Positions 8,807 to 18,779 of a stretch of DNA of 64,000 nt are shown in pieces. The notes beneath the pieces were generated by a model. That model was given only the letters and a program-made list of their open reading frames with translations. It did no database searches and was not told the origin of the DNA. A program made the translations under genes and the position numbers. The stretch covers positions 56,684 to 120,683 of the forward strand of contig NZ_FQYX01000011.1 of assembly GCF_900141935.1 (NCBI RefSeq). Reading direction: 5' to 3'. The DNA is from Arenibacter nanhaiticus (GTDB taxonomy: Bacteria > Bacteroidota > Bacteroidia > Flavobacteriales > Flavobacteriaceae). Numbering within the stretch: the first letter of the stretch is position 1; every line of letters begins with the position of its first letter.

Positions 8807-8865
8807 TAGTGATGGCGCCTGGTTTTAATGTTGTTGAGGCTAGGTGTAGAGTAAAATTGAGATTT

Positions 8866-9333
8866 ATGTTGAAAGATAAAGTTGTTGAGCTTTTAGAGGG
8901 GGTGTTAAAGGAGAATGAATCACTGTTTTTGATTGATTTTTCGATGACTCCAGATCATAAGATAAAAATTGTTATCGATGGTGATCACGGTGTGACGGTT
9001 CAGGATTGTATGACTGTTAGTCGGGCTATTGAACATAATATAGATAGGGATGAAGAAGATTTTGCATTGGAAGTTGCTTCTGCTGGAGCGGCATCTCCCT
9101 TGAAATTGCCAAGACAATACCGTAAAAATTTAGGAAGGACCATAGAAGTAAAGCTTCAGGGGCAAGAGGGAGAGCTCGAAGGGCAGTTGACCGAAGCAAC
9201 GGAAGACGATATTACCTTAGAGTGGAAAGCTAGAGAGCCAAAACCTGTTGGAAAAGGTAAAGTTACGGTTCAGAAAAAGCAACAAATTGCAATTTCTGAT
9301 ATAAAAGAAGCTAAAGTTGTATTAAAATTTTAA
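8866..9333 (+). CDS. rimP: Ribosome maturation factor RimP
   Basis: RimP binds the 30S subunit and helps late 16S assembly. The 155-residue product shows the family pattern: LKDKVVELLEGVLKENES in the first helix, then IVIDGDHGVTVQDCMTVSRA, IEHNIDRDEEDFALEVASAG, SPLKLPRQYRKNLGRTIEV and a C-terminal SH3-like strand set. ATG 8866 is chosen over GTG 8809 or ATG 8812 because family proteins begin at the first helix and the extra residues are not conserved-looking. It is the first gene of the classic rimP-nusA-infB operon, 13 bp before nusA. The leader holds two hairpins that may regulate the operon. Confidence 0.92.
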   Translation: MLKDKVVELLEGVLKENESLFLIDFSMTPDHKIKIVIDGDHGVTVQDCMTVSRAIEHNIDRDEEDFALEVASAGAASPLKLPRQYRKNLGRTIEVKLQGQEGELEGQLTEATEDDITLEWKAREPKPVGKGKVTVQKKQQIAISDIKEAKVVLKF

Positions 9334-9346
9334 TTGTAGTACGAAA

Positions 9347-10579
9347 ATGGAAAATATTGCGCTAATCGAATCTTTCTCGGAATTTAAAGATGATAAATTC
9401 ATTGACAGAGTAACGCTAATGGCGATTTTGGAGGATGTTTTTAGGAATGCGTTAAAGAAGAAATTTGGTTCGGATGACAATTTCGATATTATCATAAACC
9501 CTGATAAGGGCGATTTGGAAATATGGAGGAATAGGGTTGTTGTGGAAGATGGGGAGGTAGAAGATCCTAATGAAGAGATTTCTCTAAGCGCGGCCAGAAA
9601 GATAGAGCCTGATTTTGAAGTAGGTGAAGATGTTTCTGAGGAAGTGAAATTGATTGATCTTGGAAGAAGGGCTATTTTAGCCCTAAGGCAAAATCTTATT
9701 TCTAAGATTCACGAACACGATAATACTACGATCTATAAGCATTTTAAGGATCTAGAAGGAGAGATCTATACGGCAGAAGTGCATCATATTAGGCACAAGG
9801 CTATCATTCTTTTGGATGACGAAGGAAATGAGATTATCCTTCCTAAGGATAAGCAGATTCCGTCCGATTTCTTTAGAAAAGGCGATAATGTTCGCGGGAT
9901 AATTGAAAGCGTTGAGTTGAAAGGAAATAAGCCTACAATTATCATGTCTAGGTGTTCTCCATTGTTTTTGGAGCAACTGTTTTTTCAGGAAATACCAGAA
10001 GTTTTCGATGGTTTGATTACCATAAAGAAGGCGGTTCGTATCCCTGGGGAGAAGGCAAAAGTGGCTGTAGATTCTTATGATGATCGTATTGATCCTGTTG
10101 GTGCTTGTGTGGGTATGAAAGGATCAAGGATTCATGGTATTGTACGTGAGTTGGGCAATGAGAACATAGATGTTATTAATTGGACCAATAATCCTCAGTT
10201 GTTGGTTACCCGGGCTTTGAGTCCGGCCAAGGTTTCTTCAGTGAAGCTGAACGAGGAAAAAATGACGGCACAAGTTTACCTAAGGCCAGAGGAAGTATCC
10301 AAGGCGATAGGTAGAGGTGGTCATAATATTAGGTTGGCAGGACAGCTGACCGGTTATGAGATAGATGTGTTCCGTGAAGGAGTCGAGGAGGATGTAGAGC
10401 TTACAGAGTTCTCTGACGAAATTGAAGCATGGATCATAGAGGAATTTAAGAAGATCGGAATGGATACCGCTAGAAGCGTCTTGGAGCAAGATGTGGAGGA
10501 TTTGGTGAAAAGAACCGATTTGGAAGAGGAGACAATCTTAGAGGTTGTGCGAATTCTTAAAGAAGAATTAGAAGATTAA
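9347..10579 (+). CDS. nusA: Transcription termination/antitermination factor NusA
   Basis: NusA binds RNA polymerase and nascent RNA and modulates pausing and termination. The 410-residue protein has the N-terminal polymerase-binding domain (to about residue 125), an S1 domain (about 130-200), and two KH domains with VGACVGMKGSRIHGIVRELG and AIGRGGHNIRLAGQLTGYEI. It stops after a short acidic tail and lacks the C-terminal repeats of the E. coli protein, as is usual outside Proteobacteria. It lies between rimP and infB in the usual order, with gaps of 13 and 44 bp. Confidence 0.96.
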   Translation: MENIALIESFSEFKDDKFIDRVTLMAILEDVFRNALKKKFGSDDNFDIIINPDKGDLEIWRNRVVVEDGEVEDPNEEISLSAARKIEPDFEVGEDVSEEVKLIDLGRRAILALRQNLISKIHEHDNTTIYKHFKDLEGEIYTAEVHHIRHKAIILLDDEGNEIILPKDKQIPSDFFRKGDNVRGIIESVELKGNKPTIIMSRCSPLFLEQLFFQEIPEVFDGLITIKKAVRIPGEKAKVAVDSYDDRIDPVGACVGMKGSRIHGIVRELGNENIDVINWTNNPQLLVTRALSPAKVSSVKLNEEKMTAQVYLRPEEVSKAIGRGGHNIRLAGQLTGYEIDVFREGVEEDVELTEFSDEIEAWIIEEFKKIGMDTARSVLEQDVEDLVKRTDLEEETILEVVRILKEELED

Positions 10580-10623
10580 GCTATATATTAGCAGTAAATT
10601 ACAAGAATAGGAATTATTTATTT

Positions 10624-13623
10624 ATGGCAGATAATGCAACGATAAGGCTTAATAAAGTCCTAAGAGAACTGAATATTTCATTGGACCGGGCGGTAGACTA
10701 TCTCGGGTCCAAAGGGCATGACATAGAAGCAAGGCCTACTACTAAAATATCCAATGAGGTATACCAAGTTCTTTTGGACGGGTTCCAAACGGACATGAGC
10801 AAGAAAGTTGCGTCCAAAGAAGTTGGTGAAGAGAAGAGGAAGGAGAAGGAGGCTATAAGATTGCAGTTGGAGCAAGAGCAAGAAGAGAAAAAACTCGCAA
10901 GAGAAAAGCGTGCTAAGGAAGGGATTGTGAAAGCAAGAGTAGAGCTAGCCGGACCTAAAACGGTCGGGAAAATAGATCTGGACCAACCTAAGAAGGCCGC
11001 AACTCCAGTCGCTCCAAAGGAAGAAGAAAAAACAGTGAAAGAGCCCGAAACAGCTCCGGAAGTAACTGTTGGGAAAGCTTCTGAACCTGTAGTCGAAAAG
11101 ACCGTAGACAAAGTGGATGCTCCGGTAGAAAAAGAAGAAGTGGCGCCCAAAGTGGAGGCTGCAGCTCCTGAATCTCAAAAGGCAGAGCCGGTAAAACCAG
11201 CTCCTGTAAAAGAGGAGTCGGTGAAAGAGGAACCTGTGAAAGCGGCGCCGGTGAAAGCTGAGCCTAAAAAGACAGGGCCCGTGAAAAAAGAGGAAGTGAA
11301 AGATGTTCCTGTAGTAAAGGAAACTGAGAAGAAGACCGACGAGGTTAAGCAGGCGCCAGTGAAGGAGGTAACAGAGAAAAAAGAAGCCGAGAAGGTGGAG
11401 ACAGACAAAAAAGAAGCTATTGTTGGTGAAGACGGACGCGCTATAGAGACCGAAGTGATTACCACGAAATACCAGAAACTTTCTGGGCCGAAAATTATGG
11501 GGGCCAAAATTGACCTTACACAGTTTGAGAAACCTAAGAAAAAGAAGGAAGTAGCGAAGGCAGGGGATGCTGCCGATAAAAAGAAAAGAAGGAAACGAAT
11601 TGTTACCAAGCCAGGAGCGGGAGGCGATGCTAATAAACCAGCAGCAGCTAGACCAAGAGGGCCGGTAGTAAGACGTGCGCCAGGACAGCGTTTTACTCCT
11701 GCCGCAAAGGTAGAGCCTACTGAAGAAGATGTTCAAAAGCAGGTAAGAGAAACCTTGGAGAAGCTTCAAGGGAAATCTAAAAAGGGTAAAGGCGCCAAGT
11801 ATAGAAGAGATAAGAGAGATCAGCACCGTCAGCAGACTGAAAAAGATCTTGAAAAACAAGAGTTGGAAAGCAAGATCTTGAAAGTTACGGAGTTTGTTAC
11901 GGCAAGCGAAGTGGCAACGATGATGGATGTGCCAACGACGAAGATTATTTCGGCCTGTATGTCTTTGGGTATCATGGTGACCATGAACCAACGATTGGAT
12001 GCTGAAACCCTGTCTATTGTAGCTGATGAATTTGGGTATGAAGTAGAATTTGTTACAGCAGACCTAGAAGAAAGTATTGTAGAAGAGCCGGATGCAGAAG
12101 AAGATTTAGTGGCTAGAGCTCCTATTGTAACGGTGATGGGACACGTAGATCACGGTAAGACTTCTTTGCTGGATTATATTAGAAAAGAAAATGTTATTGC
12201 AGGTGAGAGTGGTGGGATTACCCAGCATATCGGAGCTTATGGTGTAACCTTGGAGGGTGGACAGAAAATTTCCTTCTTGGATACCCCGGGTCACGAAGCC
12301 TTTACGGTGATGCGTGCTCGTGGGGCTCAAGTAACGGATATTGCTATTATTGTAGTGGCAGCGGATGATGCTATCATGCCCCAGACTAAAGAGGCTATTA
12401 GTCACGCCCAAGCAGCGGGAGTGCCTATCATCTTTGCTATTAACAAAATAGATAAACCTCATGCTAACCCAGATAAGATTAAAGAAGGATTGGCGCAGAT
12501 GAACCTATTGGTAGAAGATTGGGGTGGGAAAGTTCAATCTCACGATATTTCGGCCAAAATTGGTACGGGGGTTAAAGAGTTGTTGGAAAAGGTGCTTCTA
12601 GAGGCTGAGCTTCTAGAGTTGAAGGCTAATCCAAAGAAATTGGCTTCGGGTACTGTGGTTGAGGCTTTCTTGGATAAAGGTAGAGGATATGTTTCTACTA
12701 TTCTTGTTCAGGCAGGTACTCTAAAAGTCGGAGACTATGTCTTGGCGGGTACTTGTAGTGGTAAAGTGAAAGCTATGCACGATGAGCGTGGGAAAATCGT
12801 AAAAGAGGCAGGTCCATCTAGGCCGGTATCCATATTAGGTTTGGACGGAGCGCCACAGGCGGGTGATAAGTTTAATGTGCTCTTGGATGAAAGAGAAGCG
12901 AAACAAATCGCAACCAAGCGTTCTCAGTTATTGCGTGAGCAATCTGTAAGAACACAACGTCATATAACCTTGGATGAGATCGGAAGACGTATCGCATTGG
13001 GTGACTTTAAAGAGTTGAACATAATCCTGAAAGGAGATGTGGATGGTTCTGTTGAAGCATTGACCGATTCTTTCCAGAAATTGTCTACAGCAGAGATTCA
13101 AGTAAACATCATTCATAAAGCAGTAGGTCCTATTACAGAGTCCGATGTTCTCTTGGCTTCGGCTTCAGATGCAGTTATCATAGGGTTTAACGTAAGGCCT
13201 ATGGGGAATGCAAGAATGTTGGCAGATAAAGAAGAGATAGATATCAGAATGTATTCAATTATATACGATGCTATCAATGATCTTAAGGATGCTATGGAAG
13301 GAATGTTGTCTCCAGAGATGAAAGAAGAGATTACAGGAACTGCGGAAATTCGTGAGACCTTTAAGATTTCTAAAGTTGGAACAATTGCCGGTTGTATGGT
13401 AACTACAGGGAAGATCTATAGGAATTCTAATATTAGATTGATTAGAGATGGTGTGGTTATCTATACCGGAGAGCTATCATCGCTTAAGAGATTTAAAGAT
13501 GATGTTAAAGAAGTGGCTAAAGGCTACGATTGTGGACTGCAGGTGAAAAACTATAACGATATTAGAGAATTGGATATCGTGGAAGCATTCCAAGAAGTTG
13601 AAGTGAAGAAGAAGTTGAAATAA
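10624..13623 (+). CDS. infB: Translation initiation factor IF-2
   Basis: IF-2 is the GTPase that brings initiator tRNA to the ribosome. The 999-residue protein starts with an IF2_N module (IRLNKVLRELNISLDRAVDYL). A long Lys/Glu/Pro/Val-rich linker follows (about 60-420). A second IF2_N segment lies near 420-470. The G domain shows GHVDHGKTSLLD, GGITQHIG, DTPGHEAFTVMRARGA and NKIDKPHA, and is followed by the beta-barrel, domain 3 and C-terminal fMet-tRNA-binding domains. The low-complexity linker creates long open frames on the other strand that are not genes. It ends the operon, and a terminator follows at 13654. Confidence 0.97.
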   Translation: MADNATIRLNKVLRELNISLDRAVDYLGSKGHDIEARPTTKISNEVYQVLLDGFQTDMSKKVASKEVGEEKRKEKEAIRLQLEQEQEEKKLAREKRAKEGIVKARVELAGPKTVGKIDLDQPKKAATPVAPKEEEKTVKEPETAPEVTVGKASEPVVEKTVDKVDAPVEKEEVAPKVEAAAPESQKAEPVKPAPVKEESVKEEPVKAAPVKAEPKKTGPVKKEEVKDVPVVKETEKKTDEVKQAPVKEVTEKKEAEKVETDKKEAIVGEDGRAIETEVITTKYQKLSGPKIMGAKIDLTQFEKPKKKKEVAKAGDAADKKKRRKRIVTKPGAGGDANKPAAARPRGPVVRRAPGQRFTPAAKVEPTEEDVQKQVRETLEKLQGKSKKGKGAKYRRDKRDQHRQQTEKDLEKQELESKILKVTEFVTASEVATMMDVPTTKIISACMSLGIMVTMNQRLDAETLSIVADEFGYEVEFVTADLEESIVEEPDAEEDLVARAPIVTVMGHVDHGKTSLLDYIRKENVIAGESGGITQHIGAYGVTLEGGQKISFLDTPGHEAFTVMRARGAQVTDIAIIVVAADDAIMPQTKEAISHAQAAGVPIIFAINKIDKPHANPDKIKEGLAQMNLLVEDWGGKVQSHDISAKIGTGVKELLEKVLLEAELLELKANPKKLASGTVVEAFLDKGRGYVSTILVQAGTLKVGDYVLAGTCSGKVKAMHDERGKIVKEAGPSRPVSILGLDGAPQAGDKFNVLLDEREAKQIATKRSQLLREQSVRTQRHITLDEIGRRIALGDFKELNIILKGDVDGSVEALTDSFQKLSTAEIQVNIIHKAVGPITESDVLLASASDAVIIGFNVRPMGNARMLADKEEIDIRMYSIIYDAINDLKDAMEGMLSPEMKEEITGTAEIRETFKISKVGTIAGCMVTTGKIYRNSNIRLIRDGVVIYTGELSSLKRFKDDVKEVAKGYDCGLQVKNYNDIRELDIVEAFQEVEVKKKLK

Positions 13624-13653
13624 ATGACTTCTTCCTGAAAATGGAATTAAGAC

Positions 13654-13686
13654 AAAAAAAAACGACCTATTTGGTCGTTTTTTTTG
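13654..13686. terminator. Shared bidirectional terminator between infB and the SPOR gene
   Basis: AACGACC and GGTCGTT form a stem around TATTT, flanked by A-runs and T-runs on both sides. It serves both converging genes and overlaps the SPOR gene's stop codon. Confidence 0.85.
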
Positions 13687-14038
13687 GTTTTAGCAACATC
13701 GCTTCTGGGTATTTTTTTCGCACATCCATAAGGGTGCGTTCCCCTTCTAGCTTTGTTTTAAATTTCCCTAAGCGCACTCGATAGCTGGGGTATTCGAAAT
13801 CTATTGTTGCCGGTAGCGTAGGGTAGTCCTTGTCTATATTCGTTTTAAGGGCCTGTGCTTGTTGGTCGGTTCCAAAACCTACTTGTATGCGGTAATGGCT
13901 ACTGGTTTCGTTAACGCTTTTGTAATGCGCTAACAAGCTGTTAATCTTTTGATCTTGTTGAATATTGACTTTGGCTTGTTGTGCTGTGCAAAAAGTTGCA
14001 GAGGCGAGTATAAAAGTAAGTAAAGAGGCAGTTTTCAT
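13667..14038 (-). CDS. Small secreted SPOR-domain protein
   Basis: A 123-residue protein with a signal peptide (MKTASLLTFILASATFCTAQ, cleavage after about residue 19) and a SPOR domain at about 45-115. HYRIQVGFGTDQQAQALK and YRVRLGKFKTKLEGERTL are the two repeat halves. SPOR domains bind denuded septal peptidoglycan, so the protein probably sits in the periplasm near division sites. It is convergent with infB, and the terminator at 13654 overlaps its stop codon. Confidence 0.85.
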   Translation of the reverse strand: MKTASLLTFILASATFCTAQQAKVNIQQDQKINSLLAHYKSVNETSSHYRIQVGFGTDQQAQALKTNIDKDYPTLPATIDFEYPSYRVRLGKFKTKLEGERTLMDVRKKYPEAMLLKPKKTTK

Positions 14039-14176
14039 AGCGTGATAATCTTTCTGTTTTAGCTTTGTGCAAATGTAAAATATTAAGAATCAATCAATAT
14101 ATTTTAATGTTATTTAGAACAGTTATAAATTATACATTATAGATCCCTTAACATTTCCCAAATAAAGTGTATTGTG

Positions 14177-14184
14177 TATTTTTG
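14177..14184 (+). promoter_or_regulatory. -7 box of the actABCDEF-coxBA operon
   Basis: TATTTTTG matches TAnnTTTG and lies 86 bp before the actA ATG. No strong -33 match was seen. No other promoter of similar quality lies inside the 11.6-kb gene run. Confidence 0.5.
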
Positions 14185-14269
14185 CCATCAATTTGGGCGT
14201 GGTTTAGAAAGGGTGTATTATTTACATACGAAAAAATCATGCCAAAAGTCCGACAGAAATATTTTTAAT

Positions 14270-15619
14270 ATGAAAAAGGTTCCATACCGCAATCTAATTT
14301 CTAGAATTTTAGGTGTCAGTTTGGTAGTTGTACTACTGCTTTCCAATTCGCTTCATGCAAAAGAAACTGCTGTTCTTCAGGAGTCGTCTGCTGTGTCGTC
14401 CGGGGAGGGCGATCCTGTAAAGGGGAAGCAATTATTTAATCAGAATTGTGCTGCGTGTCACTCTCTAACAAAGAAAATGACCGGTCCGCCCTTAGCTGGG
14501 GTGACAGAGAAGCACGATAGGGAATGGTTGTATTCGTGGATTAAGAATAGTTCAGCTATGATTAAGGCTGGTGATGCAGCAGCTGTAAAGATTTACAATG
14601 AGTATAATCAGGCGGCGATGACTGCCTTTCCAACCTTGTCTGATCAGGAGTTGGAGGATATTTTGGCGTATACCGATGCGCCTCCGGTGGCTCCTAAGCC
14701 TGTTGTTAGCGCAGAAGCCGGTGCTGGTGCGGGGCAAGTTCAATCATCCGGGATTTCCAATGAATTGATTCTTGGTGCCTTGGTGTTGGTTTTTGGTTTG
14801 TTGGTGGTGATGTTGTTTTTGGTAAATTCTACATTGAGACGTATTGCCGAGGCTAATGGGGTGTTGTTGGAAAAAGAAGCTGCTAAAAAAGGTACTCCGA
14901 TTTGGAAAGCTTTTGCCAAGAATCAGTTTTTGGTAATTGTCTTTGTGATCTTTCTTTTATTGAATGGTGCTTACTTCGCTTATGGGTGGATGATGCAGGT
15001 AGGGGTAGATCAGGGCTATGCTCCTATTCAGCCGATACATTATTCGCATAAGATCCATGCCGGAGATAATAATATTGAGTGTAAGTACTGTCACTCTTCT
15101 GCTAGGGTTTCTAAAACCTCTGGAATTCCGTCATTGAATGTTTGTATGAACTGTCATAAGTCTATTGATGAGTATAAGGGGAATCCGGAAGGGCCTAGTG
15201 CAGAGGATTTGGCTAATGGGTATACAAATGAATTCTATACAAAAGAAATTCAGAAGTTGTATGATGCTGTTGGTTGGGATAAAGACAATCAGAGGTATAC
15301 GGGTGAGACGAAACCGGTAGAATGGGTGAGAGTGCATAATCTTCCTGATTTTGCTTACTTTAACCACTCTCAGCACGTTTCTGTAGCGGGTATAGAGTGT
15401 CAGACTTGTCACGGTCCCGTTGAGGAAATGGAAGTGATGTATCAATATGCTCCTTTAACTATGGGATGGTGTATTAATTGTCACCGTGAAACAGATGTGA
15501 AAGTAGAGGGGAATGCTTATTATGAGAAAATTCATGAAGAGCTTTCTAAGAAATACGGTGTAGAGAAACTTACAGCTGCTCAAATGGGTGGATTGGAATG
15601 TGGTAAATGTCACTATTAA
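14270..15619 (+). CDS. actA: Alternative complex III subunit ActA, multiheme cytochrome c
   Basis: ActA is the heme c subunit that takes electrons in alternative complex III, a quinol:cytochrome c/oxidase oxidoreductase. The 449-residue product has a signal-like first helix. A monoheme domain follows (CAACH, residues 60-64). A membrane helix (ILGALVLVFGLLVVMLFLV) and a second helix (FLVIVFVIFLLLNGAYFAYG) come next. A periplasmic domain then holds CKYCH, CMNCH, CQTCH, CINCH and CGKCH, so six heme motifs in all. The ATG at 14270 is preferred over GTG 14174 because it yields a normal signal peptide and sits downstream of the promoter box. It leads an operon with actB-F and coxBA. Confidence 0.92.
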   Translation: MKKVPYRNLISRILGVSLVVVLLLSNSLHAKETAVLQESSAVSSGEGDPVKGKQLFNQNCAACHSLTKKMTGPPLAGVTEKHDREWLYSWIKNSSAMIKAGDAAAVKIYNEYNQAAMTAFPTLSDQELEDILAYTDAPPVAPKPVVSAEAGAGAGQVQSSGISNELILGALVLVFGLLVVMLFLVNSTLRRIAEANGVLLEKEAAKKGTPIWKAFAKNQFLVIVFVIFLLLNGAYFAYGWMMQVGVDQGYAPIQPIHYSHKIHAGDNNIECKYCHSSARVSKTSGIPSLNVCMNCHKSIDEYKGNPEGPSAEDLANGYTNEFYTKEIQKLYDAVGWDKDNQRYTGETKPVEWVRVHNLPDFAYFNHSQHVSVAGIECQTCHGPVEEMEVMYQYAPLTMGWCINCHRETDVKVEGNAYYEKIHEELSKKYGVEKLTAAQMGGLECGKCHY

Positions 15620-15654
15620 TCAAATTAACTAGAAGATAATTTTAGATATATCAT

Positions 15655-18600
15655 ATGTCATCAAACAAAAAGTATTGGAAAAGCGAGGCGGAGTTAAATC
15701 CTAACGATTCCATTGTTGAGACGCTAAGACAGAATGAGTTTATTCAAGAGATTCCAACAGGTGAATTCTTGGAGGATAAGCAAACGTTGGCGGCTAGCTC
15801 TACTAATAGAAGGGATTTTCTTAAGTATGTTGGGTTTAGTACGGCTGCAGCTTCCTTAGCTGCTTGTGAAGGGCCGGTTACAAAATCTATTCCTTATGTA
15901 GTTAAACCGGATAATATTGTGCCTGGGGTGGCAAACTTTTATGCTACCACCATTGCCAATGGTTTTGACTTTGCTAGTATTTTGGTAAAGACTAGAGAGG
16001 GAAGGCCGATTAAAATAGAAAACAATACGGATGCCAAGGTTGCAGGCGGTGCAAATGCACGTGTCCAGGCTTCGGTACTGTCATTGTACGATAGCAATCG
16101 TTTGCAAGGGCCTTTGTTTAATGGAGAGGCGGTTTCTTGGGAAGAAATGGATTCGGCTGTAAAAGCTAAATTAGCATCTCTTAAAGGAGGGGCTCAGAAG
16201 ATTGCTGTTTTGACGCAAACCTATGCGAGTCCTTCTACTTCTAGGTTGATTGCAGAGTTTAAAGAGGTCTATGGGAATGTGGATCATGTAACATATGATA
16301 CTATTTCTGAAGATGCTGCGCTTTCTGCTTTTGAATCAAAATACGGCGAAAGAGCTTTGGCTGATTATGATTTCGAAAAAGCAGAATTGATTGTTTCTTT
16401 CGGTGCTGATTTCTTAGGAGATTGGCAAGGTGGAGGTTATGATAGTGGTTATTCAAAGGGACGTGTTCCGAAGAACGGTAAAATGTCGAGGCATGTGCAG
16501 TTCGAGGCAAATATGTCCTTGACTGGTGCGAATGCTGATAAGCGTGTGCCGTTAAAACCTTCTGAGCAAAAGCTTGCTTTGGCTTATTTCTATGGGAAAT
16601 TAAGTGGAACTTCAGTTTCTGTTGGTCTTTCTGATAATGTGAAAGCTGCTGTCGATGCTGTGGTTGCTCAGGTATTGAAAAATAAATCCAATACGGTAGT
16701 AGTTACTGGTATTGATGATATAAACGCTCAGGCAATAGTCTTGGCGATAAATGAATTCTTGGGAAGTAAGGCTTTTGATGCTGCTGCTCCTAAGTATGTA
16801 AGACAGGGAAGTGTTAAGGCTGTTAATGCTTTAATAGCTGATATGAAAGCCGGTAAAGTTGGAGCCTTGTTGATAGATGGTGTGAATCCGGTTTACTCTT
16901 TGGCAAACGCTGCCGATTTTGTGGCAGGATTGGAGAAAGTGGCGCTTTCAGTAGCTTTTTCTACAACCCGTACGGAAACTACGGAAGTGGTTCAGTATGT
17001 AGGTGCTGCGAATCACTATTTGGAGTCTTGGGGTGATGCTCAGCTGAAAAAAGGATTCTATAGTTTGGCACAGCCTACTATTAAAGAATTGTTCGATTCT
17101 AGGCAGTTTCAAACTTCTTTGTTGAACTGGATTGGAAGTGATAAAACGTACTACAGCTATATAAAAGAGACTTGGTCTGCGGGAATACTTGGAGAAAGTG
17201 ACTGGAACCAAGCTTTGCACGATGGTGTATTCACTACAACTGCAGCAGCTGTCGTAGAAGCAAGTGAAGAAGCTGAAGCTCCGGTTGATTTATCTGCTGC
17301 TCTAAGGAGGTTGTCTGCATCTGCTAATGAAGGAATGGAATTGATTCTTTATCCTAAAGTTGGTATGGGGGATGGGCAACAAGCCAATAACCCATGGTTG
17401 CAAGAATTTCCGGATCCTATTACAAGAGTGTCTTGGGATAACTACCTTACTGTTTCCAAAGCCGATGCTGAGCGTTTAGGTTTGGTTAATGAGAATGTGG
17501 CTGATGGTGGTTTAAACGGTAGCTATGTAAATCTTACGGTAGACGGTGTTGTCTTGAATAATGTTCCTGTTATCATTCAGCCAGGTCAGGCTAACGGTTC
17601 TGTTGGTTTATCATTTGGTTATGGTAAGAAAGCAGGAATGCAGGCAGAAATGCAGACAGGGGTAAATGCTTATACTTTGTACAAAGATTTCTCTAACGTA
17701 CAATCCGTAAGCATCGAGAAAACCCAAGGAATGCATGAGTTTGCCTGTGTGCAGTTGCATAAGACTTTAATGGGTAGGGGAGATATTATAAAAGAAACTA
17801 CTCTAGAGATATTTAATACGAAGGATTCGCGCGAATGGAATGTTGTTCCTGTGGTTTCTTTAGACCACCAAACGGTAGATGCTAGTTCTGTGGATTTATG
17901 GGGTAGTTTTGATCGTTCTATTGGGCATCATTTTAACTTGTCTATAGATCTAAATGCATGTACGGGTTGTGGCGCATGTGTTATAGCGTGTCACGCGGAA
18001 AATAATGTACCGGTAGTTGGGAAAGAAGAGGTTAGGAAGTCTAGGGATATGCACTGGTTGCGTATTGATAGATACTACTCTTCCGAAGAAACTTTTGAAG
18101 GGGATAACATTAAGAAAGAAGAATTCGATGGCTTGTTCGGGGATAAAGGTTCCTTGGGTGGATTTGGTCAAATGGAGGACCCTTCTGCAAACCCTCAGGT
18201 GGCTTTCCAGCCTGTAATGTGTCAGCACTGTAACCATGCTCCTTGTGAGACTGTTTGTCCTGTTGCTGCTACGTCACACGGACGTCAAGGACAAAACCAT
18301 ATGGCGTACAACAGATGTGTGGGTACAAGATATTGTGCAAACAACTGTCCTTATAAAGTAAGACGTTTTAACTGGTTCTTATACAACAACAATGACGAGT
18401 TCGATTACCATATGAACAATGACCTAGGGAAGATGGTTATCAACCCAGATGTTACTGTTCGTTCTAGAGGGGTAATGGAAAAATGTTCTATGTGTATCCA
18501 GAAAACTCAGAAGACTATTTTAGATGCTAAACGCGATGGTCGTTTGGTTGAGGATGGTGAGTTCCAAACAGCGTGCTCTGCGGCATGTAGCAACGGAGCA

Positions 18601-18744
18601 ATGACGTTTGGGGATATTAACGACAAGGAAAGTAAAATAGCAGCATTAAAGGAAAGTGACCGTATGTACCATTTATTGGAGCATGTCGGAACTAAACCAA
18701 ATGTTTTTTATCACGTAAAAGTGAGAAATACAAACGAAGCTTAA
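15655..18744 (+). CDS. actB: Alternative complex III subunit ActB, Fe-S / molybdopterin-like protein
   Basis: A 1029-residue periplasmic subunit. NRRDFLKYVGFSTAAASLAAC (51-71) is a Tat motif followed by a lipobox-like Cys71, here far from the N-terminus, as in the known TAT-variant ActB proteins. A molybdopterin-oxidoreductase-like half follows, which in this family normally carries no cofactor. The C-terminal third is a ferredoxin-type module with four cysteine groups: CTGCGACVIACHAENN, CQHCNHAPCETVCPVAA, CVGTRYCANNCPYKVRR and CSMCIQ...CSAAC. It should pass electrons from quinol sites to ActA hemes. Gaps to actA and actC are 35 bp each. Confidence 0.93.
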   Translation: MSSNKKYWKSEAELNPNDSIVETLRQNEFIQEIPTGEFLEDKQTLAASSTNRRDFLKYVGFSTAAASLAACEGPVTKSIPYVVKPDNIVPGVANFYATTIANGFDFASILVKTREGRPIKIENNTDAKVAGGANARVQASVLSLYDSNRLQGPLFNGEAVSWEEMDSAVKAKLASLKGGAQKIAVLTQTYASPSTSRLIAEFKEVYGNVDHVTYDTISEDAALSAFESKYGERALADYDFEKAELIVSFGADFLGDWQGGGYDSGYSKGRVPKNGKMSRHVQFEANMSLTGANADKRVPLKPSEQKLALAYFYGKLSGTSVSVGLSDNVKAAVDAVVAQVLKNKSNTVVVTGIDDINAQAIVLAINEFLGSKAFDAAAPKYVRQGSVKAVNALIADMKAGKVGALLIDGVNPVYSLANAADFVAGLEKVALSVAFSTTRTETTEVVQYVGAANHYLESWGDAQLKKGFYSLAQPTIKELFDSRQFQTSLLNWIGSDKTYYSYIKETWSAGILGESDWNQALHDGVFTTTAAAVVEASEEAEAPVDLSAALRRLSASANEGMELILYPKVGMGDGQQANNPWLQEFPDPITRVSWDNYLTVSKADAERLGLVNENVADGGLNGSYVNLTVDGVVLNNVPVIIQPGQANGSVGLSFGYGKKAGMQAEMQTGVNAYTLYKDFSNVQSVSIEKTQGMHEFACVQLHKTLMGRGDIIKETTLEIFNTKDSREWNVVPVVSLDHQTVDASSVDLWGSFDRSIGHHFNLSIDLNACTGCGACVIACHAENNVPVVGKEEVRKSRDMHWLRIDRYYSSEETFEGDNIKKEEFDGLFGDKGSLGGFGQMEDPSANPQVAFQPVMCQHCNHAPCETVCPVAATSHGRQGQNHMAYNRCVGTRYCANNCPYKVRRFNWFLYNNNDEFDYHMNNDLGKMVINPDVTVRSRGVMEKCSMCIQKTQKTILDAKRDGRLVEDGEFQTACSAACSNGAMTFGDINDKESKIAALKESDRMYHLLEHVGTKPNVFYHVKVRNTNEA

Positions 18745-18779
18745 TCAATTTATACAGGAACGTAACTATTAATTATATT

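Noticed and set aside
10945..11991. Long open frame (348 codons) on the minus strand inside infB
   Set aside because: It mirrors the Lys/Glu/Pro-rich linker of IF-2, is low-complexity (Phe/Leu/Arg-rich) and lies wholly inside a certain gene.
12106..12462. Antisense open frame within the IF-2 G domain
   Set aside because: Complement of a highly conserved coding region with no features of its own.
15655..15870. Non-canonical Tat signal of ActB as evidence of a wrong start
   Set aside because: The long N-terminal extension before the RR motif is normal for TAT-variant ActB proteins.
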